Source of the DNA: Phycisphaeraceae bacterium
GTDB taxonomy: Bacteria > Planctomycetota > Phycisphaerae > Phycisphaerales > Phycisphaeraceae
Assembly: GCA_016763955.1 (NCBI GenBank)
Contig: JAESSU010000145.1
Location: 1 to 21,416 of the forward strand
Direction of reading: 5' to 3'
DNA: 21,416 nt
Shown here in pieces: positions 7,995 to 15,994 of this stretch. The notes under the pieces were generated by a model. That model saw only the letters and a program-made list of their open reading frames with translations. It was not told the origin of the DNA and searched no databases. Position 1 is the first letter of the stretch. Every line of letters starts with the position of its first letter. The translations under genes and the position numbers were made by a program.

Positions 7995-8175
7995 CCTGAT
8001 TCATCTGACCCGTCAAGTAAATCGCAGGTTCAAAACGATCGGGGGGCCCCGCTGCCCGTGCCAATTCCCAGCCTCCCTAGAACACGCGAACGCTGCGTTA
8101 ATTGTTTGGCCATCACCAATAAGCCTAGAAAACCAGGTTCATAAAACTTTATAGCGCTTGTGTTGACGATATAAG
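7995..8175. other. Non-coding gap between convergent genes
   Basis: 181 bases between the aldolase remnant and the 3' end of the - strand oxidoreductase. It holds a G/C island around 8037-8055 (six G, four C) and short unconvincing frames on both strands. I find no hairpin followed by a T-run and no recognisable mobile-element end. Confidence 0.4.
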
Positions 8176-9162
8176 TCATGCACAAGTTTGAATCGTGAAG
8201 GGTATTAATGTGCATATTTCTATCGCTCGCATAGCTTCTTGGGGTAAGCATTTCGTAGGTATTGCTCGCTGGTGTATGCAATGAGCAAAATAATCCAGTT
8301 CGGCATGATAATCATCCCCCTTCATTTCTTCTCTCTTTTCCAAGCCATCGCATGTTGAGATATAGAGATGATCGGGATCGCTGGTGTTGTATTGCAAACT
8401 CGCATGCTCGAACGTGGCGAAGTACTCCGCACTAAAAACTGCGTTTGGATGAAGGAAACCACCCTTGATGCTGACAGTGGCACAATCCTTTTCGAATGAC
8501 AATTCCCAATAGTCATCAACATTCAAGTTCACCGTCATTTCATCTGGGATACCAATTTGGTGATTAATAAAATCAATATCGTGAATCAGTAGATCCCACA
8601 GCCCCCCGCCGCATGTTTTGCGGACATCTGGATCCTTCCACACACCCCACGTTGGCATACCACCTATGCGAGTTGTAGACAAAGTTTTCAGACTGCCAAA
8701 ACGCTTGTCACGAATACAGTCGCCAAGGAACTTCACCGCAGGGCTAAATCGCAAACAGTGTGCGACCATCAGAATCTTCTTCTTGTGGTGGGCCAGATCA
8801 ATCAACTCCTTGCATTGTTCGACACTGGGGCAAAACGGTTTTTCAAGCAAGACGTCTAGCCCCAGTTCCAACGCTTGCTTTGCCATTTCGTAATGTAAAA
8901 ACAATGGCACGCAGATGCAGACCGCATCAAGATTCTCTTTGGCAATGCATTGGGCAAGCGTTTTGTATACGGGTATCTGCCGGAGTTGCTCTATCGGCAA
9001 ATCAAGCTCGCCATGATTTCCCGTCTGGGTGATACCACTGAAAATATCACAGTCACGATTATCGATAATGCCGCAGAGTTCAAGCTTGTCTGATGCGAGT
9101 ATGTTCTTAGCATGCGCCACACCCATAAATCCGAAGCCGATTATAGCCATTCTTTTTTTCAT
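8176..9162 (-). CDS. Gfo/Idh/MocA family sugar oxidoreductase
   Basis: 328 residues. Canonical features: Rossmann GFGFMG at 9-14, the catalytic EKP at 107-109 in VLLEKPF, and GGLWDLLIHDID at 186-197, where Asp190 and His194 fit the catalytic Asp/His pair. It should oxidise a sugar, inositol or similar hydroxyl with NAD(P). GGAGGA at 9169-9174 (complement) stands six bases before the ATG. The start overlaps the stop of the upstream MDR dehydrogenase by ATGA (9159-9162), so the two are translationally coupled and probably act on the same molecule. They are transcribed divergently from the AraC regulator at 10282, which is the likely controller. Confidence 0.9.
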   Translation of the reverse strand: MKKRMAIIGFGFMGVAHAKNILASDKLELCGIIDNRDCDIFSGITQTGNHGELDLPIEQLRQIPVYKTLAQCIAKENLDAVCICVPLFLHYEMAKQALELGLDVLLEKPFCPSVEQCKELIDLAHHKKKILMVAHCLRFSPAVKFLGDCIRDKRFGSLKTLSTTRIGGMPTWGVWKDPDVRKTCGGGLWDLLIHDIDFINHQIGIPDEMTVNLNVDDYWELSFEKDCATVSIKGGFLHPNAVFSAEYFATFEHASLQYNTSDPDHLYISTCDGLEKREEMKGDDYHAELDYFAHCIHQRAIPTKCLPQEAMRAIEICTLIPFTIQTCA

Positions 9163-10175
9163 TTCGAGTCCTCCCAGTCGATCATAATACCCATGTAGTG
9201 TGAACGGTCTTCAAGAAGTTTGGCGTATATTGTTGGAGCTTCTTGGTATCCAATCCGATGGCTCACCATTCGGTTTACGTCAATCTCACCTTGAGCAACT
9301 AGGTCAAAAAAGAGTTCGCAATGACGATGCATCGTCCAAGGATTTTCAAGTGTCGCAACAGACGGATGAGAAAAATTGTGTGCACCGATAATGGTACGAC
9401 TAGGGCGATTACAAAAGTCGTGAAAATCAAAGCTGGTTTTGTCCAACGGACTACTCATCACAACAAAGCGCCCCTGCTCATGCAACACCGCGAACTCGTC
9501 GGGTATGAGCTTGGCATTGCCTGTGACCTCAAAGACAATGTCGGCCATGCGGCCTCTTGTCTGATTCCTGACCGTATCAAGCAGCGTTTGTTTTAAGGGA
9601 TTAATCTTGATCAGGGAATTGTCATCTGGCAAAAGATTAAGCCGATAATCCGCTGTATCGACAGCAAAGACCGGCATGGCTCCAGATAGGCGGCAAAAGC
9701 AGGCGGCGAAATGCCCTAGCAGTCCCATCCCAAAAACGACTGGACAATCACCCCAGCCAACTTTCGACATGCGAATGCCACGCATCACAATTTGAGCGAT
9801 TATAAAGAAGACCGCTTGCTCATCGGTAACCTCCGGCCGGTGGATGTCTCGAATATCCTCAAGAGCAACAATGTCATACCGACTATGCTTAGCCATGCTT
9901 GCAACGCGTTTCCCAACCCATGATTTATCGACACCCGCCCCGACCTCAATGACCTCGCCGACTGCTGCATAACCGGCATCGAATGGGTAAGCGAAGTGCT
10001 TCTCCCAAGCCGATTTTGGGGGATAGTTCCCACTAAATGCAGCCATTTCTGTCCCGATGCTAATCAGGGATTTGCGGTTTTTAATCAATACTTCTCCCCT
10101 GCTAGGCGTGGAGAGTTCACAGTCCTGAAGTTGAGCTGTCTGCTTGGCTAAAAAGACGATTTTGCAATTTTCCAT
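9159..10175 (-). CDS. MDR superfamily (threonine dehydrogenase-like) dehydrogenase, probably zinc-free
   Basis: 338 residues. The N-terminal GroES-like domain (about 1-115) includes ISIGTEMAAFSG at 39-50 and YAAVGEVIEVG at 69-79. A Rossmann domain follows with FGMGLLG at 148-154 and Asp173 ending strand 2, which favours NAD(H). Where zinc alcohol dehydrogenases have a Cys metal ligand before Gly-Thr/Ser-Asp, this protein has Ile before Gly-Thr-Glu, and the four-cysteine structural zinc lobe is missing. It may therefore be zinc-free or bind zinc atypically. GGAGAA at 10182-10187 (complement) is six bases from the ATG. Paired MDR plus Gfo/Idh domains also occur fused in 'bi-domain oxidoreductases'; here they are separate overlapping genes. 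Substrate unknown. Confidence 0.85.
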   Translation of the reverse strand: MENCKIVFLAKQTAQLQDCELSTPSRGEVLIKNRKSLISIGTEMAAFSGNYPPKSAWEKHFAYPFDAGYAAVGEVIEVGAGVDKSWVGKRVASMAKHSRYDIVALEDIRDIHRPEVTDEQAVFFIIAQIVMRGIRMSKVGWGDCPVVFGMGLLGHFAACFCRLSGAMPVFAVDTADYRLNLLPDDNSLIKINPLKQTLLDTVRNQTRGRMADIVFEVTGNAKLIPDEFAVLHEQGRFVVMSSPLDKTSFDFHDFCNRPSRTIIGAHNFSHPSVATLENPWTMHRHCELFFDLVAQGEIDVNRMVSHRIGYQEAPTIYAKLLEDRSHYMGIMIDWEDSK

Positions 10176-10281
10176 AATAAATTCTCCATCTTTACGAAGA
10201 CATAAAAGTTTGCTTCGCTATACCTTTTAGTACAATATAAAGTTGATACTGATGCAGATACCTAATTTTGATTGAATTACC
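10176..10281. promoter_or_regulatory. Divergent control region between the AraC gene and the MDR/Gfo operon
   Basis: 106 bases between divergent starts. ATACCT occurs at 10220-10225 and 10258-10263, and GATAC at 10245-10249 and 10257-10261 (12 bases apart), so ATAC-type half-sites recur on one face. This is the sort of direct repeat AraC proteins bind. On the + strand TTGCTT (10210-10215) and TACAAT (10231-10236) form a weak promoter with a short 15-base spacer. The operator call is inference. Confidence 0.35.
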
Positions 10282-11184
10282 ATGCAAAATCGATTACATA
10301 AGTCTTCCATAGAATATCACCCCATCGAGCTTGATCCGGTGTTTCCCATATCGAGCCCCTCTCATATTGTGCGTGGGGATATTTCACCCGATGCGCCCCA
10401 TGTACACGATTGTTTCGAGATCGGCTACTGTTTTGAAGGTGTGGGGCTTTTCACAGTAGAAGACAAAATTCTTTCGTATGACTCAGGAGACGCGGTGGTC
10501 ATTAACCACACGGAAGTTCACCAAGCGGTGAGTTTGATGGGGAATCTAAGTACATGGAGTTTTATCAATGTTGATCCAATTGCGTTACTAACGGGGTTTA
10601 TCCAAGCCGAAGGGTATCCCCTAGAGACGGCATCTCTTGGCGGGCCGAAGTTTTCAAATGTCATCAAAGCTGCTCAATATCCCGACATCTGTTCGACCGT
10701 ACATGAGATCATCACCGAAATGAGGGCACAGAAGCCCAATTACCAGGCGGTCGTTCGCTCGTTGTTTTTTACGCTTTTATTGAGACTGCACAGACTCGTC
10801 GTACCTGCCTTGCCTAGCAAGTTTGGTGAACTCAAACGCGAGAACATTGTTCGGATCAACCCCGCAATGCGCCATATTGCAGAGCATTTTTCCGAGGATG
10901 TCGAATTGGAACATCTGGCGAATCTTTGCAATTTAAGCTTGTCGCATTTTCGCAAAGTATTCCGTGAAGCCACTGGCATTGCACCCTTCAAATATTTAAT
11001 TAAATTTCGTATGAATGCAGCCCAGATCATGTTAGAACATTCAAAACGCAATATTATTGACATTGCGTATTCCTGCGGATATTCGACACTATCCTGCTTC
11101 AACCGAACGTTTAAAAGCACGTTTGGCATGTCTCCAAGCGCATGGAGAAAATCAGCAAAACAAGATAATCTTCCCCATAAATAG
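10282..11184 (+). CDS. AraC family transcriptional regulator with N-terminal cupin domain
   Basis: 300 residues. Residues about 25-100 form a cupin-type ligand-binding fold: HVHDCFEIGYCFEG at 40-53 with His40, His42 and Glu46, then YDSGDAVVINHTEVHQA. Residues about 190-292 hold the two helix-turn-helix motifs of AraC proteins: the first around LEHLANLCNLSLSHFRKVF (209-227), the second around IIDIAYSCGYSTLSCFNRTF (258-277), followed by FGMSPSAWRK. It is probably a sugar-responsive activator. Its position, divergent from the MDR/Gfo pair across 106 bases, makes that pair its most likely target. The ATG at 10282 has no good Shine-Dalgarno sequence, which may keep expression low. The ligand cannot be deduced. 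Confidence 0.9.
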   Translation: MQNRLHKSSIEYHPIELDPVFPISSPSHIVRGDISPDAPHVHDCFEIGYCFEGVGLFTVEDKILSYDSGDAVVINHTEVHQAVSLMGNLSTWSFINVDPIALLTGFIQAEGYPLETASLGGPKFSNVIKAAQYPDICSTVHEIITEMRAQKPNYQAVVRSLFFTLLLRLHRLVVPALPSKFGELKRENIVRINPAMRHIAEHFSEDVELEHLANLCNLSLSHFRKVFREATGIAPFKYLIKFRMNAAQIMLEHSKRNIIDIAYSCGYSTLSCFNRTFKSTFGMSPSAWRKSAKQDNLPHK

Positions 11185-11597
11185 TGACGGGATGCAATGT
11201 TCAATACGACAAAGCGTCTCTATTTAAAATCCCGGTCGATGTGGTATTTACAAAGAACCTATCACAAAACGCCCCCCCTCCTGTTCCCGGATGTAAGCCA
11301 TGATCGCGTCGTGCTAGTATTTTATTGCAGCTATTTCCCGTAGCGATGTTGATCGTGATCCACTGCCTCCCAAACAACGTAGATCGCGTTAAAATGCGTC
11401 CTTATATTGCCTGTGTATGAAGGCAATGAACATGTGGCTTGCCCTTATGATCCTTGGTGAACCAATCACATGACTGTACGGTTTTTCTTGATCCTGATTC
11501 GCTGATTCAATCAGTTCACGTACAATTAATATTTATGTGCAACTTATTGGGCTAGCAATGGGTTAAACTACTATCTAAAGCAGTCTATGGAATCATT
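11185..11597. other. 413-base intergenic region
   Basis: No supported gene. GATCGCGT occurs twice, at 11302-11309 and 11382-11389. A C7 run lies at 11272-11278. On the complement, 11313 to 11248 encodes an isolated 21-codon stretch bounded by stops that could be a scrap of a lost gene but matches nothing I know. The right end carries the probable promoter of the glycosyltransferase gene. I found no convincing terminator for the AraC gene. Confidence 0.4.
11547..11574 (+). promoter_or_regulatory. Probable sigma-70-like promoter of the glycosyltransferase gene
   Basis: TTGGGC at 11547-11552 and TACTAT at 11569-11574 are separated by 16 bases, about 24 bases before the ATG at 11598. The -10 differs from consensus at two positions. 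It is the best candidate in the gap. Confidence 0.4.
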
Positions 11598-14270
11598 ATG
11601 AAGACATCTACATGTATGCCAAAAGTTAGTATTGTCGTTCCGACACTCAATGAAAGCGGCAATATTGACTCACTCATTTCCCAGATTTTCACCCATTTGC
11701 AGGATCAAATTTCGTTTGAAATCATCGTTGTCGATGATGGGTCTACCGATGGTACGCGAGAAAAAGTTCGAGTTTGGGAAACGACACATCCCGTTCACCT
11801 ACTGGCCCGCGAAAATCAACGGGACCTAGCGACAGCAGTAACCGACGGTGCCAAACAAGGCCGTGGTGATGTGGTGGTCGTAATTGATGCGGACCTGAGT
11901 CATCCTCCGAGCAAGATTCTTGATTTGGCCCTGCCGATATGCCAAGGAACCCATGATGTAGCCATCGGTAGCCGCTACATCCGTGGGGGGAGCACCACGG
12001 GCTGGCCGTGGTATCGGCAGGTTCTATCACGCGGTGCAACGCTGCTGGCATGGTCTATCGCTGATGCTCACGATCCAATGTCGGGCTTTTTTGCAGTCAA
12101 GCGGCAACGACTCGTGGACCTTGGCAATGATGCGGCAGGTTACAAAATCGGTTTGGAAATATTAGCTCGCAGTCAATCAGAATTGCGTGTATTGGAAGTC
12201 CCCATTGTGTTTGCTCAACGTGAAGCAGGCGAAAGTAAACTCCAAGCATCCACCGTTTTTAAATACCTTCAACGCCTGATGGTACTCACCGGCGGCAGTA
12301 TCTCACCCCTGATTCTCAAACGTTTTTTCATTCTCACATTAATAAGTATGGTGCTTGACTTATTACTTTTTGCAAGCCTGCGTCACCAGGGTTTAGAACT
12401 TGATGCAAGCCATATCATCAGTTTTTTCGTCACAACGATTAGCGCTTATTTCTTGCATACGCGTTGGACTTTGCCAGCCAATAAAGTTTGCACTGCCACG
12501 ACAAGGCTGGGGCAGCTAATCGGTTTTATCATTTTGAGTTCTCTGGCATTATTTCCCCGTGGCGGACTACTGGGAAATTTGATCGAGCATGGACGTTGGC
12601 CGGAATTATTGGCGATGGTGCCGACGATGATCGCCTCGAACATGATCTTATTAGGGGTCTATAGCTTCTTGCAATTCCCGCAACCGACCTTGCAAATCAA
12701 CAACTGGTTACGTTGGCGAATCGCAACGATTGGCGGGGTCGCATACGTCCTAGCCATCAAACTGTTTTATATGGGAATCATCGACCTAATTCCTGAAGAA
12801 GCGTATTACTGGAACTATGCCAAACATCTTGATATCGGATATTTGGATCACCCGCCTATGGTGGCTTGGCTTATTGCCCTTGGCACTTGGCTGCTGGGCA
12901 ACACGGAACTAGGGGTGCGATCGGGCGCGATGTGTTGTTGGCTGGTCACACTCGTTTTTGTTTACAAACTGACGATTGATCTTTTTGACAAATCGACAGC
13001 AATGCGGGCAGTTTTACTCACTGCGGTTTTACCTTTCTATTTTTTCACGGGCTTTATGATGACGCCTGACGCACCGCTTACTGCATGTTGGGCAGGCTCA
13101 TTGTATTTCCTGCAACAAGCTTTGTTACGTGACAAACGCAAGGCTTGGTATGGCGTGGGAATCTTTTTGGGTCTTGGATTACTATCCAAGTACACGATCG
13201 CGTTACTGGGACCTGCTGCATTACTGGCAATGCTCCTAATCCCCCAAGCACGCAAGCAATACCGCTGGATCGAACCCTACCTAGCAGCCATCATCGCAAT
13301 CGCTATCTTTTCTCCTGTCCTAATCTGGAACGCACAACATCAATGGGCTTCCTTTATATTTCAAGGTCCCCAACGACTGGCAGAAGCCCCTTCTTTTTCA
13401 TTACATATCTTAATTGGCAGTATCGCTTTACTATTAACCCCCATTGGTTTGCTAGGGGTTTTTACAGCATGGTTCGCACGTAGAAAGCTCGAACCTCAAG
13501 GCACTTGGCCGGACAAAACACGCCTGTTCACTGCGGTTTTTACGCTGGTGCCGTTAAGTGTCTTTGTCTTATTTAGTCTTCAACACGAACCGAAACCCAA
13601 CTGGACGGGGCCTCTGTGGTTAGCCATGCTTCCTTTGATGAGTTGGTCAATGACTTGCTTAAAGTTCCCTGCACACAATGACCATGGGTTTTCAAGGGTT
13701 TTGTATAAGCTCTGGCAGCCGACTTTCTTAGTCACGTTGATGGTCCTAGGAGCCTTTATGCACTACATGGTATTGGGGCTACCGGGCCTTGGCTACAACA
13801 CCAAAATGCGTCTGCTTGTGGCATGGGAAGAAATGGGAAAACTTGTTGAGGCAGCTGTGCAACAGGTCGAAAAGGAAACTCACAGCAAGCCCTTGGTTGT
13901 CGGAATCGACAAGTATTTCACCGCTAGTGAACTTGCCTTCTACCGTCATAAGAGCCATCAATCTGCTACGCATTTCCAAGATATCAACACAGCCATTAAA
14001 CAAACCACCACAGACCATCTGATGGGTGGAACGGGACTAATGTACCGCTATTGGTTTCCCATAAATGAACAAGTGGGCAAGACGATGCTACTGGTCAGCC
14101 GGTCGGAAAATAATTTGGATACTGGAAGAATGTCGTCCTATTTTGAATCTTTGGGGCCTGTTAAGGAAGTCCATATTCATAAGCACAAACAATATGTCGG
14201 TTGCTTTTATTATCGCGTGGGCTATCGTTTTCACGAACCAGTCGAAACTGCTGTGACACCCACGCAGTAA
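11598..14270 (+). CDS. Three-module polyprenyl-phosphate glycosyltransferase: GT2 (GtrB/DPM1-like) + GtrA + PMT/ArnT-like
   Basis: 890 residues. Residues 9-230 are a GT2 domain of the dolichyl/polyprenyl-phosphate sugar synthase type: SIVVPTLNESGNI, VVDDGSTDGT, the Asp97-x-Asp99 metal motif in VIDADLSHPP, and GYKIGLEIL. Residues about 240-362 are a four-helix GtrA-like domain, thought to flip the lipid-linked sugar. Residues about 370-720 are a multi-span GT-C domain of the PMT_2/ArnT class, with Glu400-Glu401 in LIPEEAYYWNYAKH, YLDHPPMVAW at 415-424, and Asp491 in MTPDAPL. A soluble tail of about 160 residues ends the protein. One polypeptide thus appears to load a sugar on a polyprenyl phosphate, flip it and transfer it to an envelope acceptor, as GtrB, GtrA and GtrC do separately. 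ATG 11598 has only a weak GGAA; Met7 is an alternative start. A 12-base gap separates it from the convergent esterase gene. Confidence 0.9.
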   Translation: MKTSTCMPKVSIVVPTLNESGNIDSLISQIFTHLQDQISFEIIVVDDGSTDGTREKVRVWETTHPVHLLARENQRDLATAVTDGAKQGRGDVVVVIDADLSHPPSKILDLALPICQGTHDVAIGSRYIRGGSTTGWPWYRQVLSRGATLLAWSIADAHDPMSGFFAVKRQRLVDLGNDAAGYKIGLEILARSQSELRVLEVPIVFAQREAGESKLQASTVFKYLQRLMVLTGGSISPLILKRFFILTLISMVLDLLLFASLRHQGLELDASHIISFFVTTISAYFLHTRWTLPANKVCTATTRLGQLIGFIILSSLALFPRGGLLGNLIEHGRWPELLAMVPTMIASNMILLGVYSFLQFPQPTLQINNWLRWRIATIGGVAYVLAIKLFYMGIIDLIPEEAYYWNYAKHLDIGYLDHPPMVAWLIALGTWLLGNTELGVRSGAMCCWLVTLVFVYKLTIDLFDKSTAMRAVLLTAVLPFYFFTGFMMTPDAPLTACWAGSLYFLQQALLRDKRKAWYGVGIFLGLGLLSKYTIALLGPAALLAMLLIPQARKQYRWIEPYLAAIIAIAIFSPVLIWNAQHQWASFIFQGPQRLAEAPSFSLHILIGSIALLLTPIGLLGVFTAWFARRKLEPQGTWPDKTRLFTAVFTLVPLSVFVLFSLQHEPKPNWTGPLWLAMLPLMSWSMTCLKFPAHNDHGFSRVLYKLWQPTFLVTLMVLGAFMHYMVLGLPGLGYNTKMRLLVAWEEMGKLVEAAVQQVEKETHSKPLVVGIDKYFTASELAFYRHKSHQSATHFQDINTAIKQTTTDHLMGGTGLMYRYWFPINEQVGKTMLLVSRSENNLDTGRMSSYFESLGPVKEVHIHKHKQYVGCFYYRVGYRFHEPVETAVTPTQ

Positions 14271-14282
14271 TTTAGTTTTAGT

Positions 14283-15362
14283 TTAGCTGGGCTTTATTTT
14301 TGTGGCCTGGATCAAGGTTGACCAAAGCACTTGGGCATACAGGCGTTGACCAAAGTCATTGGGGTGATTTAGGCCGTTACCGGTAAAATCAAGATAGTTT
14401 TTGCGGGCCACCATTTCTTGCCAAAGGCTATAGACATCTGCAAGAACAACGCCCTGACATTGCAAGGCCGCCAAGGCATCACGATATTGAGGATATAACG
14501 CTGGCCGAGCATGAACCCACTGCGCATTGGCAGCCATAGATGCAACGAGAATAAACTCCGACTCGGGCAATTTCTCTTTGATGGCATCAATGTGCTGTTG
14601 AATCTGACTCTGAAATTTTTCAGGAGCACAATCGCCTGAAGCATCATTCATACCAAAAGCAAGAATAACCAAATCCGGCTGATGCTTTATCACCTCATCG
14701 ATTTGTTCAAGACCCCACTGGGAATTTTTGCCTCCGACAGAAAGGTTCACAAGATTCACGGGACGACCAAACTGCTGTATCATCGCATTGCAAAATAGTT
14801 GGCCATAGGGAGGCATATTAGGTGGCACATCAAACATCCCACTTGCATTAGCCCCCACGGAAATACTGTCGCCTAACAGCACGACGGACAAATGATCTGC
14901 TTGGGCTAACTGACTTGCTGTGCGTGGCAAGGCGTGCGTGGGCTGCATCGTTTTAGGAGCCTGCCAATCACCCGGATCAAAGGTGTAAGTCACCTCCGTT
15001 TGCAGTTGATGGTATTCATCTTTGGTTGCAAAAAGAATGTCATTGTCCCGATCTCGACACAGACCATGCTTCTGTGAGTTCGCGGGTCGATAAAGCTGAT
15101 CTTGCGTTAATACAGTGATGCGTGAATCAGATGGAATATGAATTTCACGACTGTCTAGCTGCCAATGGAAATCGCGTCCTGCTTGATAGGTTTGCGCTTG
15201 GGTGCAATTGCGGATCATGGGCATAGCCAAGGGTGTGAACGCCAACTTAACGACCGCCCCACCTCCGGGCTTATCAGCCACAGGAATCACTGTTTCACCG
15301 AACATGGTACGCGCCCACCAAAAAGGCTCAACAAACGACAAAGCAGAAGCTAACTGATTCAT
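14283..15362 (-). CDS. SGNH/GDSL hydrolase, probable carbohydrate esterase
   Basis: 359 residues. An N-terminal beta-rich domain (about 15-145) precedes an SGNH domain (about 157-352). Block I is VVLLGDSISVG at 160-170 with nucleophile Ser166. Block II Gly211 is in LSVGGKNS. Block III is FGMND with Asn239. Block V is LNHPNDF with His333. The catalytic Asp normally found three residues before that His is a Gly here (TGNGLNH), so the enzyme may use a Ser-His dyad or another acid. The two-domain layout is that of acetyl-xylan and related carbohydrate esterases, so deacylation of a polysaccharide is likely. No signal peptide is seen. The start has no strong ribosome site; the 127 bases upstream (15363-15489) must hold its promoter, but I see only weak matches there. 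Confidence 0.82.
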   Translation of the reverse strand: MNQLASALSFVEPFWWARTMFGETVIPVADKPGGGAVVKLAFTPLAMPMIRNCTQAQTYQAGRDFHWQLDSREIHIPSDSRITVLTQDQLYRPANSQKHGLCRDRDNDILFATKDEYHQLQTEVTYTFDPGDWQAPKTMQPTHALPRTASQLAQADHLSVVLLGDSISVGANASGMFDVPPNMPPYGQLFCNAMIQQFGRPVNLVNLSVGGKNSQWGLEQIDEVIKHQPDLVILAFGMNDASGDCAPEKFQSQIQQHIDAIKEKLPESEFILVASMAANAQWVHARPALYPQYRDALAALQCQGVVLADVYSLWQEMVARKNYLDFTGNGLNHPNDFGQRLYAQVLWSTLIQATKIKPS

Positions 15363-15489
15363 AAATATACTTTATAACTAAGATAAATTAGAACGACTGA
15401 TCCACAACTTATTCTCTGGGAAACACCGTGCGTGCTTCTAAAAATTTATCTTTCAATGATTAACCCCAACCGCGACTCTCAAAGTCTCA

Positions 15490-15969
15490 TCAGTCTTGAG
15501 GAACATGAGGCAGCTTGCAGTCTTTGCGTTTGATCATGGTGACACAGTTGCCCGACTCATTGAAGAAAACTTCGGTCATGTAAGCACGCATGAGCATCAC
15601 ACCCCGACCACATGGGCGTTCAAGATTTTCATCTAATGTGGGATCGGGAATTTCGCTAGGATGAAAGCCGGGGCCTTGGTCAGTAATAGAAATTTTAACT
15701 TGCTGGTCATCTATCGAATAGTCAATTTCGACAGTCTTAGATTCATCCGATTGATTGCCATGACGAATTGCATTAGCCAACGCTTCATCCAAGGCCAGTC
15801 GAATCGCAAAAAGCGCAGTATCGGAGTAGCCCAAAGGTTGGATCGCCTCAATCACGATTTCCACAACCTTAACCCCTTCCGTAAGAATACTAGGGATCAC
15901 CAGAGGTTCACGAATTTGAGACTGTCCTATATTCAATATTGGCCTGTCTCCAAACGTATCGAATCCCAC
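15490..15969 (-). CDS. RsbW-like ATP-binding anti-sigma factor / serine kinase (HATPase_c_2)
   Basis: 159 residues if started at GTG 15969. GHKL ATPase boxes are clear: N-box DEALANAIRHGN at 61-72 (Glu62, Asn66), G1 box DQGPGF at 97-102, and G2 box CGRGVMLMRAY at 120-130. Such proteins bind a sigma factor or another partner and phosphorylate a STAS-domain antagonist. The STAS gene lies 25 bases upstream on the same strand. The start is uncertain: GGGAG abuts the GTG directly, leaving no normal spacing, and a stop lies four codons upstream. A TTG at 15936 with AGG six bases before it would remove 11 residues without touching the fold. No sigma factor or PP2C phosphatase is in the window, so the output of the switch is unknown. 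Confidence 0.85.
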   Translation of the reverse strand: MGFDTFGDRPILNIGQSQIREPLVIPSILTEGVKVVEIVIEAIQPLGYSDTALFAIRLALDEALANAIRHGNQSDESKTVEIDYSIDDQQVKISITDQGPGFHPSEIPDPTLDENLERPCGRGVMLMRAYMTEVFFNESGNCVTMIKRKDCKLPHVPQD

Positions 15970-15994
15970 CTCCCGGAAATGTTAGGGACGATTC

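Noticed and set aside
7954..8281. Short frames on both strands in the gap after the aldolase, one continuing into the oxidoreductase 3' end
   Set aside because: No motifs, no ribosome sites, and amino-acid make-up typical of non-coding G/C-rich sequence; no transposase signature could be made out.
10740..11204. A 154-codon open frame on the - strand opposite the AraC gene
   Set aside because: It is the mirror of a clearly conserved helix-turn-helix region, has no family signature and no ribosome site.
11248..11313. A 21-codon stretch on the - strand with a protein-like look (DAIMAYIREQEGG)
   Set aside because: It is too short, bounded by stops on both sides and matches no family I recognise; at most a gene scrap.
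14271..14282. A bidirectional terminator between the convergent glycosyltransferase and esterase genes
   Set aside because: Only 12 bases separate the stops, and I could not find a stable stem spanning them.
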